Made by a program: the position numbers and the translations under genes. Below, piece by piece: positions 16,020 to 23,112 of a stretch of DNA of 49,832 nucleotides. This DNA comes from a virus, in IMG/VR virus record IMGVR_UViG_3300017934_000060, positions 1 to 49,832 of that record. One strand, given 5' to 3'. Below the pieces are notes generated by a model, which was not told the DNA's origin, made no database searches, and saw only the letters and a program-made list of their open reading frames with translations. Numbering within the stretch: position 1 is the stretch's first letter; each line of letters opens with the position of its first letter.

Positions 16020-16201
16020 CGGCTCCTCCTTTTGAGCGGCGCGAGCGGGCCAAGACTCTTAATCCACTCTTGGACTTCGGGATCAGTCGCCGCGATACGC
16101 AACGCCTCTTTGTCCACGTGGCGACCGTCTGGCGACAGCAACTCATCAGCATGAACCACAACAGTGGCTAACTTGGACGCGAGCGCGACGCTGATGCTCA
16201 T
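16016..16201 (-). CDS. Hypothetical small protein
   Basis: This is a 61-residue protein. The frame is open to 16252. I chose the ATG at 16201, which lies just after the stop of the preceding gene; the ribosome site (GTGAG) is weak and an ATG at 16222 is also possible. The product is a single helical domain with a basic tail. No family is recognised. Confidence 0.55.
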   Translation of the reverse strand: MSISVALASKLATVVVHADELLSPDGRHVDKEALRIAATDPEVQEWIKSLGPLAPLKRRSR

Positions 16202-16208
16202 CGGCTTC

Positions 16209-16421
16209 TCACTTCTTGGCATGGCCGGGCCTCGTGAGTTCCTCGACCACAATTGTGCTGCAACCGTCTAGGGGGCTTAGTCTCGTCGCAAGGTCGCGGG
16301 CGTACATCTGCGCGGCACCCCTGCTTGAAAAGTGTGTCGGCGTCCCATCTACTTCATGGACGTAGCGTTTATGACCATTCTCGTAGGTCAGCGCGATCAC
16401 AAATGGGCCTTCACTTGGCAT
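16209..16421 (-). CDS. Hypothetical small protein
   Basis: This is a 70-residue protein starting at ATG 16421 behind CGGAGG. The sequence looks like a short beta-beta-alpha domain (FVIALTYENGHKRYVHEV, then a helix with RGAAQMYARDLATRL). It overlaps the zinc-ribbon gene upstream by eleven bases. Function unknown. Confidence 0.65.
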   Translation of the reverse strand: MPSEGPFVIALTYENGHKRYVHEVDGTPTHFSSRGAAQMYARDLATRLSPLDGCSTIVVEELTRPGHAKK

Positions 16422-16743
16422 GCTGCCTCCGGGATGCGGCGCGAGGTTTGAACGGATTCGGCACGTATATCTTGTCTTTCCACGTTAGCGCCTTATAGTT
16501 TTTGCGACAGGTCTCGCAATTATGCCCGATTCGCACAGACTTCGGCCCATTGGCAAAACTGCCCATGAGCTGGTCGGCGATTTTCGCCCCGCAGCGTCCG
16601 CAGTAAACCTCGCCAAAGAAACCATCCACGATGAGGGAATGGCCAATCATGGCGCAGACCACCTTGTTGCGCGTCTCCTTCTTCATCTTGCCCATCACGG
16701 CGAGACGGTTGAATAAATCGGCGCGTGTTTCAATTTCGGCCAC
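16411..16743 (-). CDS. Zinc-ribbon protein
   Basis: This is a 110-residue protein from GTG 16743 behind AAGGAG. CGRC at about 48-51 and CETC at about 76-79 form one four-Cys zinc site separated by a basic loop. The N-terminus is helical and the C-terminus is very basic, which fits nucleic-acid binding. It is one of several such proteins in this leftward cluster. Confidence 0.68.
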   Translation of the reverse strand: MAEIETRADLFNRLAVMGKMKKETRNKVVCAMIGHSLIVDGFFGEVYCGRCGAKIADQLMGSFANGPKSVRIGHNCETCRKNYKALTWKDKIYVPNPFKPRAASRRQHAK

Positions 16744-16744
16744 G

Positions 16745-16885
16745 TTACTTCTCCTTCTCGAGCGCGGCGGCGACAGCGCGTCTTGTTCTGCATGATGGGC
16801 ACCATGCGGAGAGCGCTACTTCTTCACCAATGTCTGGACACGGTATCGCATAAACACATTTCGGCAGCGCCGCCAAGCAACGCAT
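16745..16885 (-). CDS. Cys-rich microprotein
   Basis: This is a 46-residue protein from ATG 16885, chosen because upstream sequence in this frame belongs to the nucleotidyltransferase gene. Cys at 3, 10 and 16, then CPSC at 29-32, suggest metal binding. A ribosome site is not evident, so expression is less sure than for its neighbours. Confidence 0.45.
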   Translation of the reverse strand: MRCLAALPKCVYAIPCPDIGEEVALSAWCPSCRTRRAVAAALEKEK

Positions 16886-16920
16886 TGGCGAAATCGTTTC
16901 AGCACGCCCCTTCCCCTCTC

Positions 16921-17766
16921 TTAGTAGCCATGGGTCAGCGAACCCCGTCTTTCTTTTTCGTCTGCTTTCCCCGGCCAGCGCCGTTCCAGTAATGTCTGAG
17001 CGAGAACTTCCACCAGCCACTTCTCGATTCCCGCGCGGTTTGGTTCGGCGGGGAGCGTTGTGCGACCGTCCTCTTCCTTGAAGGAACGGAATAGTGCTTC
17101 TGACACTTCACGTACTTTCGCCAACGGCCACTCGCCGCGCTTGATCGCCAACAGTTCGGCGGCATCCTCTCGAACAACGTAGAGCCTGCCATCGCGCAGG
17201 AATTCAATCCCCATGCGGAGCAGGCGAATCAGGTGAGACGCGTTCTTGGTGTCGTAGCCGAACTGCTCGACCAGGCGCTTGCGCTTCTCGCCCATGTACC
17301 CGGCGAACACGCCCTCGGTTGCGAACATCTTCTTGAGTTGCGCTTGGGCGTACCCGTAGAAGGCATTGAATACGTGCTTGCCAACAAACAGATCACGGTG
17401 GACAAGGAGCGATTCCCACTGCCAGTCGCAATCTAGAATCAGTTCGCGCGGCAACCAGAGCGACGAGAGCACGTTCGGATTGCCTTGCGACAGCAGGCTT
17501 ACGAACTTGCGGAGGTCGTAGTAGACCGCATCCCAGTGGCCCTTCTTGATTTCCTTGGTGCCCCGACTGCCCCATTCCCGCAGACCCAGATGGAATTCAA
17601 TAGGTGAGATAACGACGCCCAGCACATCCACGTCGTCGATCGCGGTGGGTTCCGCGGGCGGTTGGTATGTCCCATGCGCCACGGAGCCGCGGTAGCCAAG
17701 AAATATCATTCCATCCGGGTACGGCTTTAGCTCGCCCACATCGTGGAACATCGGCTCTATTTTCAT
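16921..17766 (-). CDS. Pol-beta superfamily nucleotidyltransferase (YcgL/COG3541 type)
   Basis: This is a 281-residue protein with the nucleotidyltransferase signature near the start: GYRGSVAHGTY at about 24-34, then DDVDVLG at about 44-50, whose two Asp bind the catalytic metal. The rest is helical, as in COG3541 proteins, which occur in many phages and in bacterial RNA-repair-like operons. The substrate is unknown. The gene is one of the first in the leftward transcript, just after the control-region regulator, so it may act early, for example on host or phage RNA. Confidence 0.8.
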   Translation of the reverse strand: MKIEPMFHDVGELKPYPDGMIFLGYRGSVAHGTYQPPAEPTAIDDVDVLGVVISPIEFHLGLREWGSRGTKEIKKGHWDAVYYDLRKFVSLLSQGNPNVLSSLWLPRELILDCDWQWESLLVHRDLFVGKHVFNAFYGYAQAQLKKMFATEGVFAGYMGEKRKRLVEQFGYDTKNASHLIRLLRMGIEFLRDGRLYVVREDAAELLAIKRGEWPLAKVREVSEALFRSFKEEDGRTTLPAEPNRAGIEKWLVEVLAQTLLERRWPGKADEKERRGSLTHGY

Positions 17767-17812
17767 TCTGGCTCCGTCATCCGGCTCTGGGCCTCGACCA
17801 CTGGTCGGTTCA

Positions 17813-18109
17813 TCAACGCTGTCGGTACAGTACGCATCTCTCCAGCCTCAAATATTTCAGCACCGCGCCCTGCGGCTTCCTCTGCCCCATAATCACTCTG
17901 CCTAAGTGCTGGAACGATATCGCGCTGCCGGTCGCCGTCCGTATGGCCGCCGCCAGCTTGACCAGCCCGCCGCGCGACCGCCGCTCACTGTCCAGCCGCC
18001 GGGCCACGTCGCGGGCGGTAAGATAGCGCGCACGTTCAGCGGCGGCAATCTTGGCCTTGGCAGTATCGGCGGCGACCAATCTGCGATACGCGTCCGTAAC
18101 CGTCGCCAT
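17813..18109 (-). CDS. Small helix-turn-helix regulator at the divergent control region
   Basis: This is a 98-residue basic protein. The last 50 residues contain a likely helix-turn-helix ending in VIMGQRKPQGAVLKYLRLER, a pattern seen in Cro-like regulators where the recognition helix is followed by G-x-R-x-P and a closing helix. The frame is open to 18475. ATGs at 18130 and 18109 are the plausible starts, and I prefer 18109 because the -10 box of the best promoter touches 18130. Its position at the head of the leftward genes, facing the rightward early genes, is that of a switch regulator. Its own promoter spacer has a dyad (18137-18150). Confidence 0.65.
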   Translation of the reverse strand: MATVTDAYRRLVAADTAKAKIAAAERARYLTARDVARRLDSERRSRGGLVKLAAAIRTATGSAISFQHLGRVIMGQRKPQGAVLKYLRLERCVLYRQR

Positions 18110-18131
18110 ATATGACGAACCCCGAGACATC

Positions 18132-18160
18132 ACACTACGACCCCGGTCGTGGATTGTCAA
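18132..18160 (-). promoter_or_regulatory. Leftward promoter with operator-like dyad
   Basis: On the minus strand a perfect TTGACA (18160-18155) and TAGTGT (18137-18132) are 17 bases apart. The spacer carries a perfect 6-bp dyad, ACGACC-CC-GGTCGT at 18137-18150, well placed for repression of the regulator gene by its own product. Confidence 0.5.
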
Positions 18161-18463
18161 GGCCAAAATTGACGAAGGTGAGGATATCTGAAAAGTTGGT
18201 AAAATTTTCGCTTGACATCTAGGGCGCAAATGTAGTTCACCTGAAATGGAGAAGAAAAATAGGGGAGAAAATTTTTGCAACGTCCATGGAGGTTCACGCC
18301 ATTCCAAACGGACGGGGCGAACCTCCCCCCTACCCCTTGGACCGGGCGCCCGCGCGGCCGAATCGGGGCAATTCCGCTGGGACCCCCATAGAGGTGGCCG
18401 CTCCCCAGCCCAATCCCAGCCTGTGTGATTGTGTTCAATAGGCTGAACACGGCCCGATTGCGG
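18161..18463. other. Control region without a clear gene
   Basis: This stretch separates leftward and rightward transcription. It has a rightward TTGACA at 18212-18217 with a weak -10, a near copy of AGATATCT (GGATATCT, 18182-18189), and an 8-bp inverted repeat GGAGGTTC / GAACCTCC (18288-18295 and 18319-18326). A 60-codon frame at 18246 lacks a ribosome site and looks non-coding. Confidence 0.5.
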
Positions 18464-18492
18464 TTGACATGGCATGATACACGTGTTACACA
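18464..18492 (+). promoter_or_regulatory. Rightward early promoter with TGATACACGTGTTACA operator
   Basis: TTGACA (18464-18469) and TACACA (18487-18492) are 17 bases apart. The spacer and -10 are covered by TGATACACGTGTTACA (18475-18490), whose core ACACGTGT is a perfect palindrome. The reverse complement shares TGTAACACGTG with the element at 31882. It drives the DUF932-type gene. Confidence 0.6.
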
Positions 18493-18541
18493 GGATAGGA
18501 CGATAAATCGCCGGAGAGCGTTAACCTCTGAGGTGCGGATT

Positions 18542-19751
18542 ATGGCTCACAATATCTGGAAAGACTCGGACGGACTGGCGCACATGTTCTGTGTCGGCGC
18601 GGGCGCGGAGGCGGCTTGGCATATGCTGGGACAGCGCACGCCAGACGCGGTCACCTGGGAAAAGGCGATGGAGCTGGCCGGGCTCAATTGGCGCGTGGTG
18701 CTCATGCCGCTGGCGACGCGCAAGCCATCGGCGGCGGATCAGCGCGACCGCAATGGACGGCTGTTGCGGGGAGCGGGTGAGGTGATTACGGTCCCGGGAA
18801 ACTTTGCTGTGATGCGCGATATGGACGGCGCGTTTCTCGGCGTGGTAGGCGACCAATACACGGTGATTCAGAACCGGGATGCCTTCGGGTTTGTCGACTC
18901 ACTGCTTGCGGCGGAGGCGGGCGCGCATTACGAGTCAGCGGGCGCCCTGGGCAATGGCGAGCGTATATGGTGCTTGGCGCGAGTGCCCGGCGCGGACTTC
19001 AACGTACTCGGGCAAGAATCCGCATCAGACATACCTCCTCTTTACTACCGCGCATGACGGCTCACAGTCAGCGGTCGCGAAACTCACGGACGTCCGCGTG
19101 GTTTGCCAGAACACACTGACTAGCGCGCTGTCGGCGAACGGCGCGTGCATGCGCATTAAGCACACGGCGGCTGCCTTCGACCGCATGCAGCTCGCGCAAC
19201 GGTACATGGCCGGCGTCGCTGCGGATGCCAAGGCGCTGGCGGCGAAAATGGAGGCGCTTGCACAGGCGCGGTTGACGCGCGACTCCATGACTACCATTAT
19301 TGACCGCCTGTTTCCCAAGCCTCCGGCCGGGCAGAACCAAACCCGCCGCGAGAATACGGTCGCGGAGGTGCTGGCTTTGTTCGAATCGAACGACAACAAT
19401 GCCATACCGGCCATACGCGGCACGGGTTACAACCTGCTCAATGCCGTGACGCAATGGACGGACCACCAGCGCAGTGCACGAATCACGGATGACCGCAAGG
19501 CCGCCGGTTACACGGTGGCGAAGGCGCGGGCGGAGAATGCGCTGTTCGGCACAGGGGAGACGCTGAAGTCATCCGCGCTGCAGACCATCATTGACGTAAC
19601 CTCCGGCAAGGCCAGCTCCGCGGCGGCGGCGGTCGCTGTGATGGAGGCGGAAGATACCGACGTCAATGGTGATGCTGAGGTGACTCCGGATCAGCAATCG
19701 CGCATTGACGACATTGTGCGCCATTACTTCGACAACCTGCCCAACCTCTAA
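18542..19751 (+). pseudogene. DUF932 phage/plasmid-like protein gene, interrupted by a +1 frameshift
   Basis: The first frame (ATG 18542, behind GAGGTG) encodes about 170 residues through RIWCLARVPGADFNVLGQ, then ends at 19057. The downstream family sequence continues in another frame from about 19014 (HQTYLLFTTAHDGS, then LTDVRVVCQNTLTSAL) to 19751. Joined, they give about 400 residues of the DUF932 (TIGR03299-like) family, common on phages and plasmids and of unknown function. The two frames join if one base is skipped near GGGCAAG at 19010-19016. This is either a mutation, a sequence error or programmed frameshifting. The first gene of the early transcript is thus not expressed as one simple frame. 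Confidence 0.75.
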
Positions 19752-19780
19752 CCTAACCTCAGGCACAACCGGCAGCAAAT

Positions 19781-19810
19781 CGGGCGCCCGTTCAATGGGG
19801 CGCCCGTTCT
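19781..19810 (+). terminator. Rho-independent terminator
   Basis: A perfect 9-bp GC stem, CGGGCGCCC (19781-19789) and GGGCGCCCG (19798-19806), closes an 8-base loop and is followed by TTCT. It ends the DUF932 transcript 30 bases after its stop. The T tract is short. Confidence 0.7.
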
Positions 19811-19890
19811 ATTGGGCCGCTAGTGTTTGCGTGCCGAGTCAGTGTGGCTCTGCCTCCTCTATTTCCCGCTCTACTCTCGCCACTTCCTCA

Positions 19891-20214
19891 TTATATCGTG
19901 TCACGATACAGCTTGGGCGGCTCATTCAACCGTGACAAATGCGCGGCTTTGCTGCGCCCCGGAGGCGCGATGCGAAAGTCACTCGGATTGCTTGAACCTT
20001 GGACTATGGGATTCGCGCTCCAAGCCGCCCGCGCGGTCGGATATCCCAGCCGGACGGCCAATCCCCACAGATCGGAATACTGTCGCCACTCGGCGAAGTC
20101 ACGGTAATTGTTCCGCAGTCGCGTGCGCTAGCCCATCAGACCGGAAGCGCATCGTATCTGGTAGACTCGTCGTTTATCGGAGGGCTTCGGAGCGGGTTTG
20201 TTCGGAGTGTTCAT
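19891..20214 (-). pseudogene. Phage gene with in-frame amber codon
   Basis: On the minus strand an ATG at 20214 behind GGAGG opens a frame of 107 codons to TAA at 19891, broken only by TAG at 20130-20128 (codon 29). Both sides read as protein. The downstream part includes FAEWRQYSDLWGLAVRLGY and AAWSANPIVQGSSNPSDFR, a style found in small conserved phage proteins. A CAG-to-TAG change would restore Gln. TAG is a normal stop elsewhere in the window, so this is either an inactivated gene or one relying on readthrough. It is transcribed away from the adjacent early genes. Confidence 0.6.
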
Positions 20215-20447
20215 GAGGCATTAACCTCCATGCGGGAATTTCACTATCCAGTGTAGCATGGCATACCAACCGCTATCATATGTCAAGCACAAAATCGCCA
20301 GTAAACATGCCTATTTGACGACGTGTAACACATGTCGCATACGATTTTGCTTGACATCGGAAATAGGGTATGTGTAACATGCCAACAAATGATGAGGGAC
20401 GGACATAGGGACGGACAGATTGCAGATATCTCTGAGGAGGTGCGGAC
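20215..20447. promoter_or_regulatory. Divergent promoter region with repeated TGTAACA elements
   Basis: Rightward, TTGACA (20351-20356) and TAACAT (20375-20380) are 18 bases apart, and TTGACG (20315-20320) precedes a possible upstream promoter. Two operator-like elements lie here: TGTAACACATGTCGCA (20324-20339) and TGTAACAT (20373-20380). Leftward, TTGACA (20286-20281) is followed by an extended -10 like TGGTATGCC, facing the amber-interrupted gene. AGATATCT occurs at 20424-20431, just before the ribosome site of the next gene. Confidence 0.6.
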
Positions 20448-20765
20448 ATGGCAACCATTACAGTAATCGGATACAGTGACCCGTTCGCCGACCCGGTGGC
20501 GGTACCGTGCTGGCAACGGCGCGCCGTGTACGAATGTGGCGTATGCGGTTGTTATCATCCTTGGGATTGGGACGGCGACTGCCGCGAGGATGACAACCGC
20601 TTTGGCTCGCCGGAAGAATATGCGGAGCAATGCGGCGTCGATCCGTTCAATGTCGAAGTCCGCAGCATGGAGGACCGTTTGCGGGCGGACACCGGCGAGT
20701 ATGGCGAGCGTGACGCGGAGGCGGCGGACGATCCGGCGGCGGAGTTGTACGCCGACGAAACCTAA
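20448..20765 (+). CDS. Hypothetical acidic early protein
   Basis: This is a 105-residue, very acidic protein. The first half holds Cys at about 21, 30, 33, 35 and 45, including CGVCGC, which may bind metal. The second half is Asp/Glu/Ala-rich. ATG 20448 follows GAGGAGGTGCGGAC, a leader shared with two other early genes. Early, small and acidic phage proteins often bind host factors, but no target can be named. Confidence 0.65.
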   Translation: MATITVIGYSDPFADPVAVPCWQRRAVYECGVCGCYHPWDWDGDCREDDNRFGSPEEYAEQCGVDPFNVEVRSMEDRLRADTGEYGERDAEAADDPAAELYADET

Positions 20766-20843
20766 GGCGCCCGATTCAGCGGGCTTGCAGATTGCAAGTG
20801 GAACGCAACAAAACGCGGCACAGTAGAAGGGAGATAGGCAGCC

Positions 20844-21056
20844 ATGGCAAAACTTGATTACTTTGGAGCGGAACAATTTCGCACGGAAGAGGATAAGCAG
20901 CGCGACAAGCTGATTTGTGCGGGATGCGGCAAGCCTAAGGATACTGGGTTGATTGTTTGCTGGGAGTGCTTTAAGCGCGGCCCCAACCCGTACAAATACT
21001 TCCAAGGCACATTTGAACAATGGCTGGCAATGATTTATGCAGACCAGCACAGCTAG
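20844..21056 (+). CDS. Zinc-finger early protein
   Basis: This is a 70-residue protein behind GAAGGGAG. CAGC at about 25-28 and CWEC at about 39-42 form a four-Cys zinc site in the middle, and the C-terminus is aromatic. It lies in the early run after the promoter at 20351. No specific family is recognised. Confidence 0.7.
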   Translation: MAKLDYFGAEQFRTEEDKQRDKLICAGCGKPKDTGLIVCWECFKRGPNPYKYFQGTFEQWLAMIYADQHS

Positions 21057-21156
21057 GCCCAGCAGTTTCTAATTCAACCGTGGAGGGGGTCGGGGCAGTT
21101 CCGGCGAGGTCTGCCGAACCAAAATCCAGCCAGAAAATAGTGAGGTGCGGACAATC

Positions 21157-21807
21157 ATGACAGTCAAAGCGGCGATCAAAGTGAGGGCCGATTCCAAAAT
21201 CACTACCAGCTACGGCCGTGTGGCCGAAGTCAACGGCTTGCCCACGCCTTACCTGTACGGCGCTGGCTACGGTAAGGACGCGGAGTTGAGCAAGTGTGCC
21301 GACCGCGCGGCCGCGGCACTGGTACGGGCATTCAATTTGCCGGTAGAGAAGCGGGGCAACTCCGACGGCCAAAGCGTAGGCGCCCACTACGACGGCGAGT
21401 TTCCTATCGGCTTGGGTGCGTTTCGTTACGGCGACAGGATGTTGGATGAGAGTGCGGAGTGGATCGCGAATCCGCTCGCCGGACAGGTAGCCTGGGATGC
21501 AAGTTTCTCTATCCGACCGTTCGACCGCGCGGAGGTGCGCGCCCAGGTGCCGAATCGCGGCGGCTACGGCTTGGATGACCGTTCGCACGAGTATCGGGCA
21601 AGGTGCGGGCTGGAAGCGATTGAGGTGGTGTCCGTGTACAGTCCTAATTTCAAGACCATGCGCGAGGCCTTGGCATGGCTGAGGAAGTGGGGGACGAGGT
21701 ATTGCCCGGCACCTGGCGCGGCCCGGTCCCAGGCTAAAGACGGTTACTGGGCAAACAATTTGGAAATGAGAGTCGAAGGGTGTGGACAACGGGAGGTGAG
21801 TTTGTGA
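21157..21807 (+). CDS. Hypothetical early protein
   Basis: This is a 216-residue soluble protein. The frame is open from a GTG at 21145, but the ATG at 21157 has the GAGGTGCGGA leader (21142-21151) also seen before 18542 and 20448. It shows mixed alpha/beta segments with many Tyr and Gly (SYGRVAEVNGLPTPYLYGAG, GAHYDGEFPIGLGAF). No motif is recognised. The stop overlaps a GTG start by four bases. Confidence 0.65.
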   Translation: MTVKAAIKVRADSKITTSYGRVAEVNGLPTPYLYGAGYGKDAELSKCADRAAAALVRAFNLPVEKRGNSDGQSVGAHYDGEFPIGLGAFRYGDRMLDESAEWIANPLAGQVAWDASFSIRPFDRAEVRAQVPNRGGYGLDDRSHEYRARCGLEAIEVVSVYSPNFKTMREALAWLRKWGTRYCPAPGAARSQAKDGYWANNLEMRVEGCGQREVSL

Positions 21808-21861
21808 GCAAACTAATCGTTTACGGTAAGCTTCAGCGCAGCGCGAGACCACTTCGCCTTC

Positions 21862-22164
21862 ATGTCCGCACAGGTAGCGGACACGCTCGACCGTTATTGC
21901 GAGGTCTGTGCGCTAACCAAGTTGGCGAAACCGAGCGATTGCCTGCGCGAGTTTCTTAAGCAGAGTGACAATGGGGACTGGCTGGGGCCGATGCTGGGGC
22001 CGGTCGGGGCCGTCATTTACGTCCGCCAGAGCTATCACAAAATTGAAACCAGTTTGGCGTGGTCCGGCACGGAGGCGATGCTGGATGCGCTTGAGGGATT
22101 CAAACCCAAACGATACTGGGCGATCACGCCCTACATCCGGCGATTTGCTCGCCGGGGATTGTGA
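21862..22164 (+). CDS. Hypothetical early protein, possibly 5'-shifted
   Basis: This is a 100-residue protein with CEVC at about 13-16 and a helical middle. The ATG at 21862 has no ribosome site. The sequence just before it in the same frame (SFSAARDHFAF) also reads as protein but has no start codon. A GTG at 21804 with a strong GGGAGGTGAG site opens another frame (MSKLIVYGK...) that ends at 21959. Joining the two near 21828 with a one-base skip would give a longer, well-initiated protein. The plain ATG start, the 51-residue frame, or a frameshifted product are all possible. Confidence 0.5.
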   Translation: MSAQVADTLDRYCEVCALTKLAKPSDCLREFLKQSDNGDWLGPMLGPVGAVIYVRQSYHKIETSLAWSGTEAMLDALEGFKPKRYWAITPYIRRFARRGL

Positions 22165-22472
22165 GTGAGCGGGTGGGTGAATGGGCAGAAGATGGGGTTA
22201 CGTCGGCGGCTTCCGTGCCCGGAGCTACGCCTGTGCCCGTCCGTTTCCGCTGCGAGGCCGCTACCTATAACGACCACGTGCGGGTACGGGTGTATGTCCG
22301 CGAGGGCGCAGAGTCTCCGTGGCAGTACGTCGGGGCCGTCTCGCTGACCGCGAACGCCTGGAAGGCCATGCGCGGGTTGCTGGCCAAGGTACGGGTGAAG
22401 GTCGTGGAGTACGAGCACCAGCCGCCTGCGTTGAGACCCAAAGCCATACCGTTAACCACTGGAAGGGAGTGA
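22161..22472 (+). CDS. Hypothetical early protein
   Basis: This is a 103-residue protein from GTG 22161, overlapping the previous stop by four bases. Residues about 25-60 look like beta strands (VPVRFRCEAATYNDHVRVRV), followed by a helix. No family is recognised. Position in the early run is the only functional hint. Confidence 0.55.
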   Translation: MSERVGEWAEDGVTSAASVPGATPVPVRFRCEAATYNDHVRVRVYVREGAESPWQYVGAVSLTANAWKAMRGLLAKVRVKVVEYEHQPPALRPKAIPLTTGRE

Positions 22473-22474
22473 CA

Positions 22475-22741
22475 ATGGCGAGTGCACGAAGTCCAAAATT
22501 TCCCTGCCCTGCGTGTGGAAAGGTGGTAGCAGTCACGCGTGTGCTGTTCAGCCACATGGGGCGACACCGCCATAAATGTCCTCACGGACGCGCCTGCCGT
22601 GGCGGAGATCCCTGGGTGAAACGCTGCGATGAGTGCGCGCCGAATCGAGAATCACATCGAAAGGCGGCAGCAATGGCGGAGTTCGAGTGGTCGCAGAAAA
22701 TAGCGAGGCAAAGCCGTGCTGCCAAGTGGACGGTTCAGTGA
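22475..22741 (+). CDS. Zinc-finger protein
   Basis: This is an 88-residue basic protein from ATG 22475 behind GGAAGGGAG. It carries CPAC at about 10-13, then a His/Cys-rich stretch with HMGRHRHKCPHGRAC and CDEC near 58-61, enough for two metal sites. It is the last rightward gene before the repeat cluster at 22.86-23.1 kb. Confidence 0.65.
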   Translation: MASARSPKFPCPACGKVVAVTRVLFSHMGRHRHKCPHGRACRGGDPWVKRCDECAPNRESHRKAAAMAEFEWSQKIARQSRAAKWTVQ

Positions 22742-22860
22742 GAGGTTGACCGTCATGTCCGCCGCTCTTTGTGGGTCTGGTTAGTACTGGAGGAAATCGC
22801 TGGAAAAGCCAAAAATCAATCTGATTTTGTTTACCATTTAGTTATCCTGTTGTACCCCCC

Positions 22861-23112
22861 TTTGGGTGTGGTGATATTTTGAGCATATCGCACTTAACCC
22901 TACTGTAATCATATCCGTAGGGCAAATGCTCACGGTTTCAAATGCTATGAGCATTTGCTCAAAATATCACCTCTGCTCAACCCCCCATTGAGCACTGTAA
23001 TTGTATGAGCAGCGGGCAGTTAAGTGCAAATGCTCAAAATATCACACATATATATATAGTCTTTAACTACAAGGACAAGGGGGATGGATTTTCGATGGGG
23101 TTTTATTGCTCA
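22861..23112. repeat. Iteron-like repeat cluster, candidate replication origin
   Basis: This AT-rich non-coding stretch holds about eight copies of TGAGCA/TGCTCA in 250 bases. Three are the 15-mer TGCTCAAAATATCAC: 22956-22970 and 23031-23045 on plus, 22871-22885 on minus. The outer two extend with GTTAAGTG to form an inverted pair. Perfect dyads occur, such as TGAGCA-TT-TGCTCA (22948-22961) and AAATGCT-ATG-AGCATTT (22940-22956). The cluster lies at the 3' side of the AAA ATPase gene and ends inside its last codons. It has the look of replication iterons or a dense operator. A rightward gene ends before it and a leftward one faces it. Confidence 0.6.

Noticed and set aside
18246-18428. 60-codon rightward frame in the control region
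   Set aside because: No ribosome site, low-complexity composition, and it lies across control signals; not called.
19823-20256. Several rightward frames of 85-129 codons
   Set aside because: They are antisense to the amber-interrupted gene and have atypical composition; the leftward frame reads better as protein.
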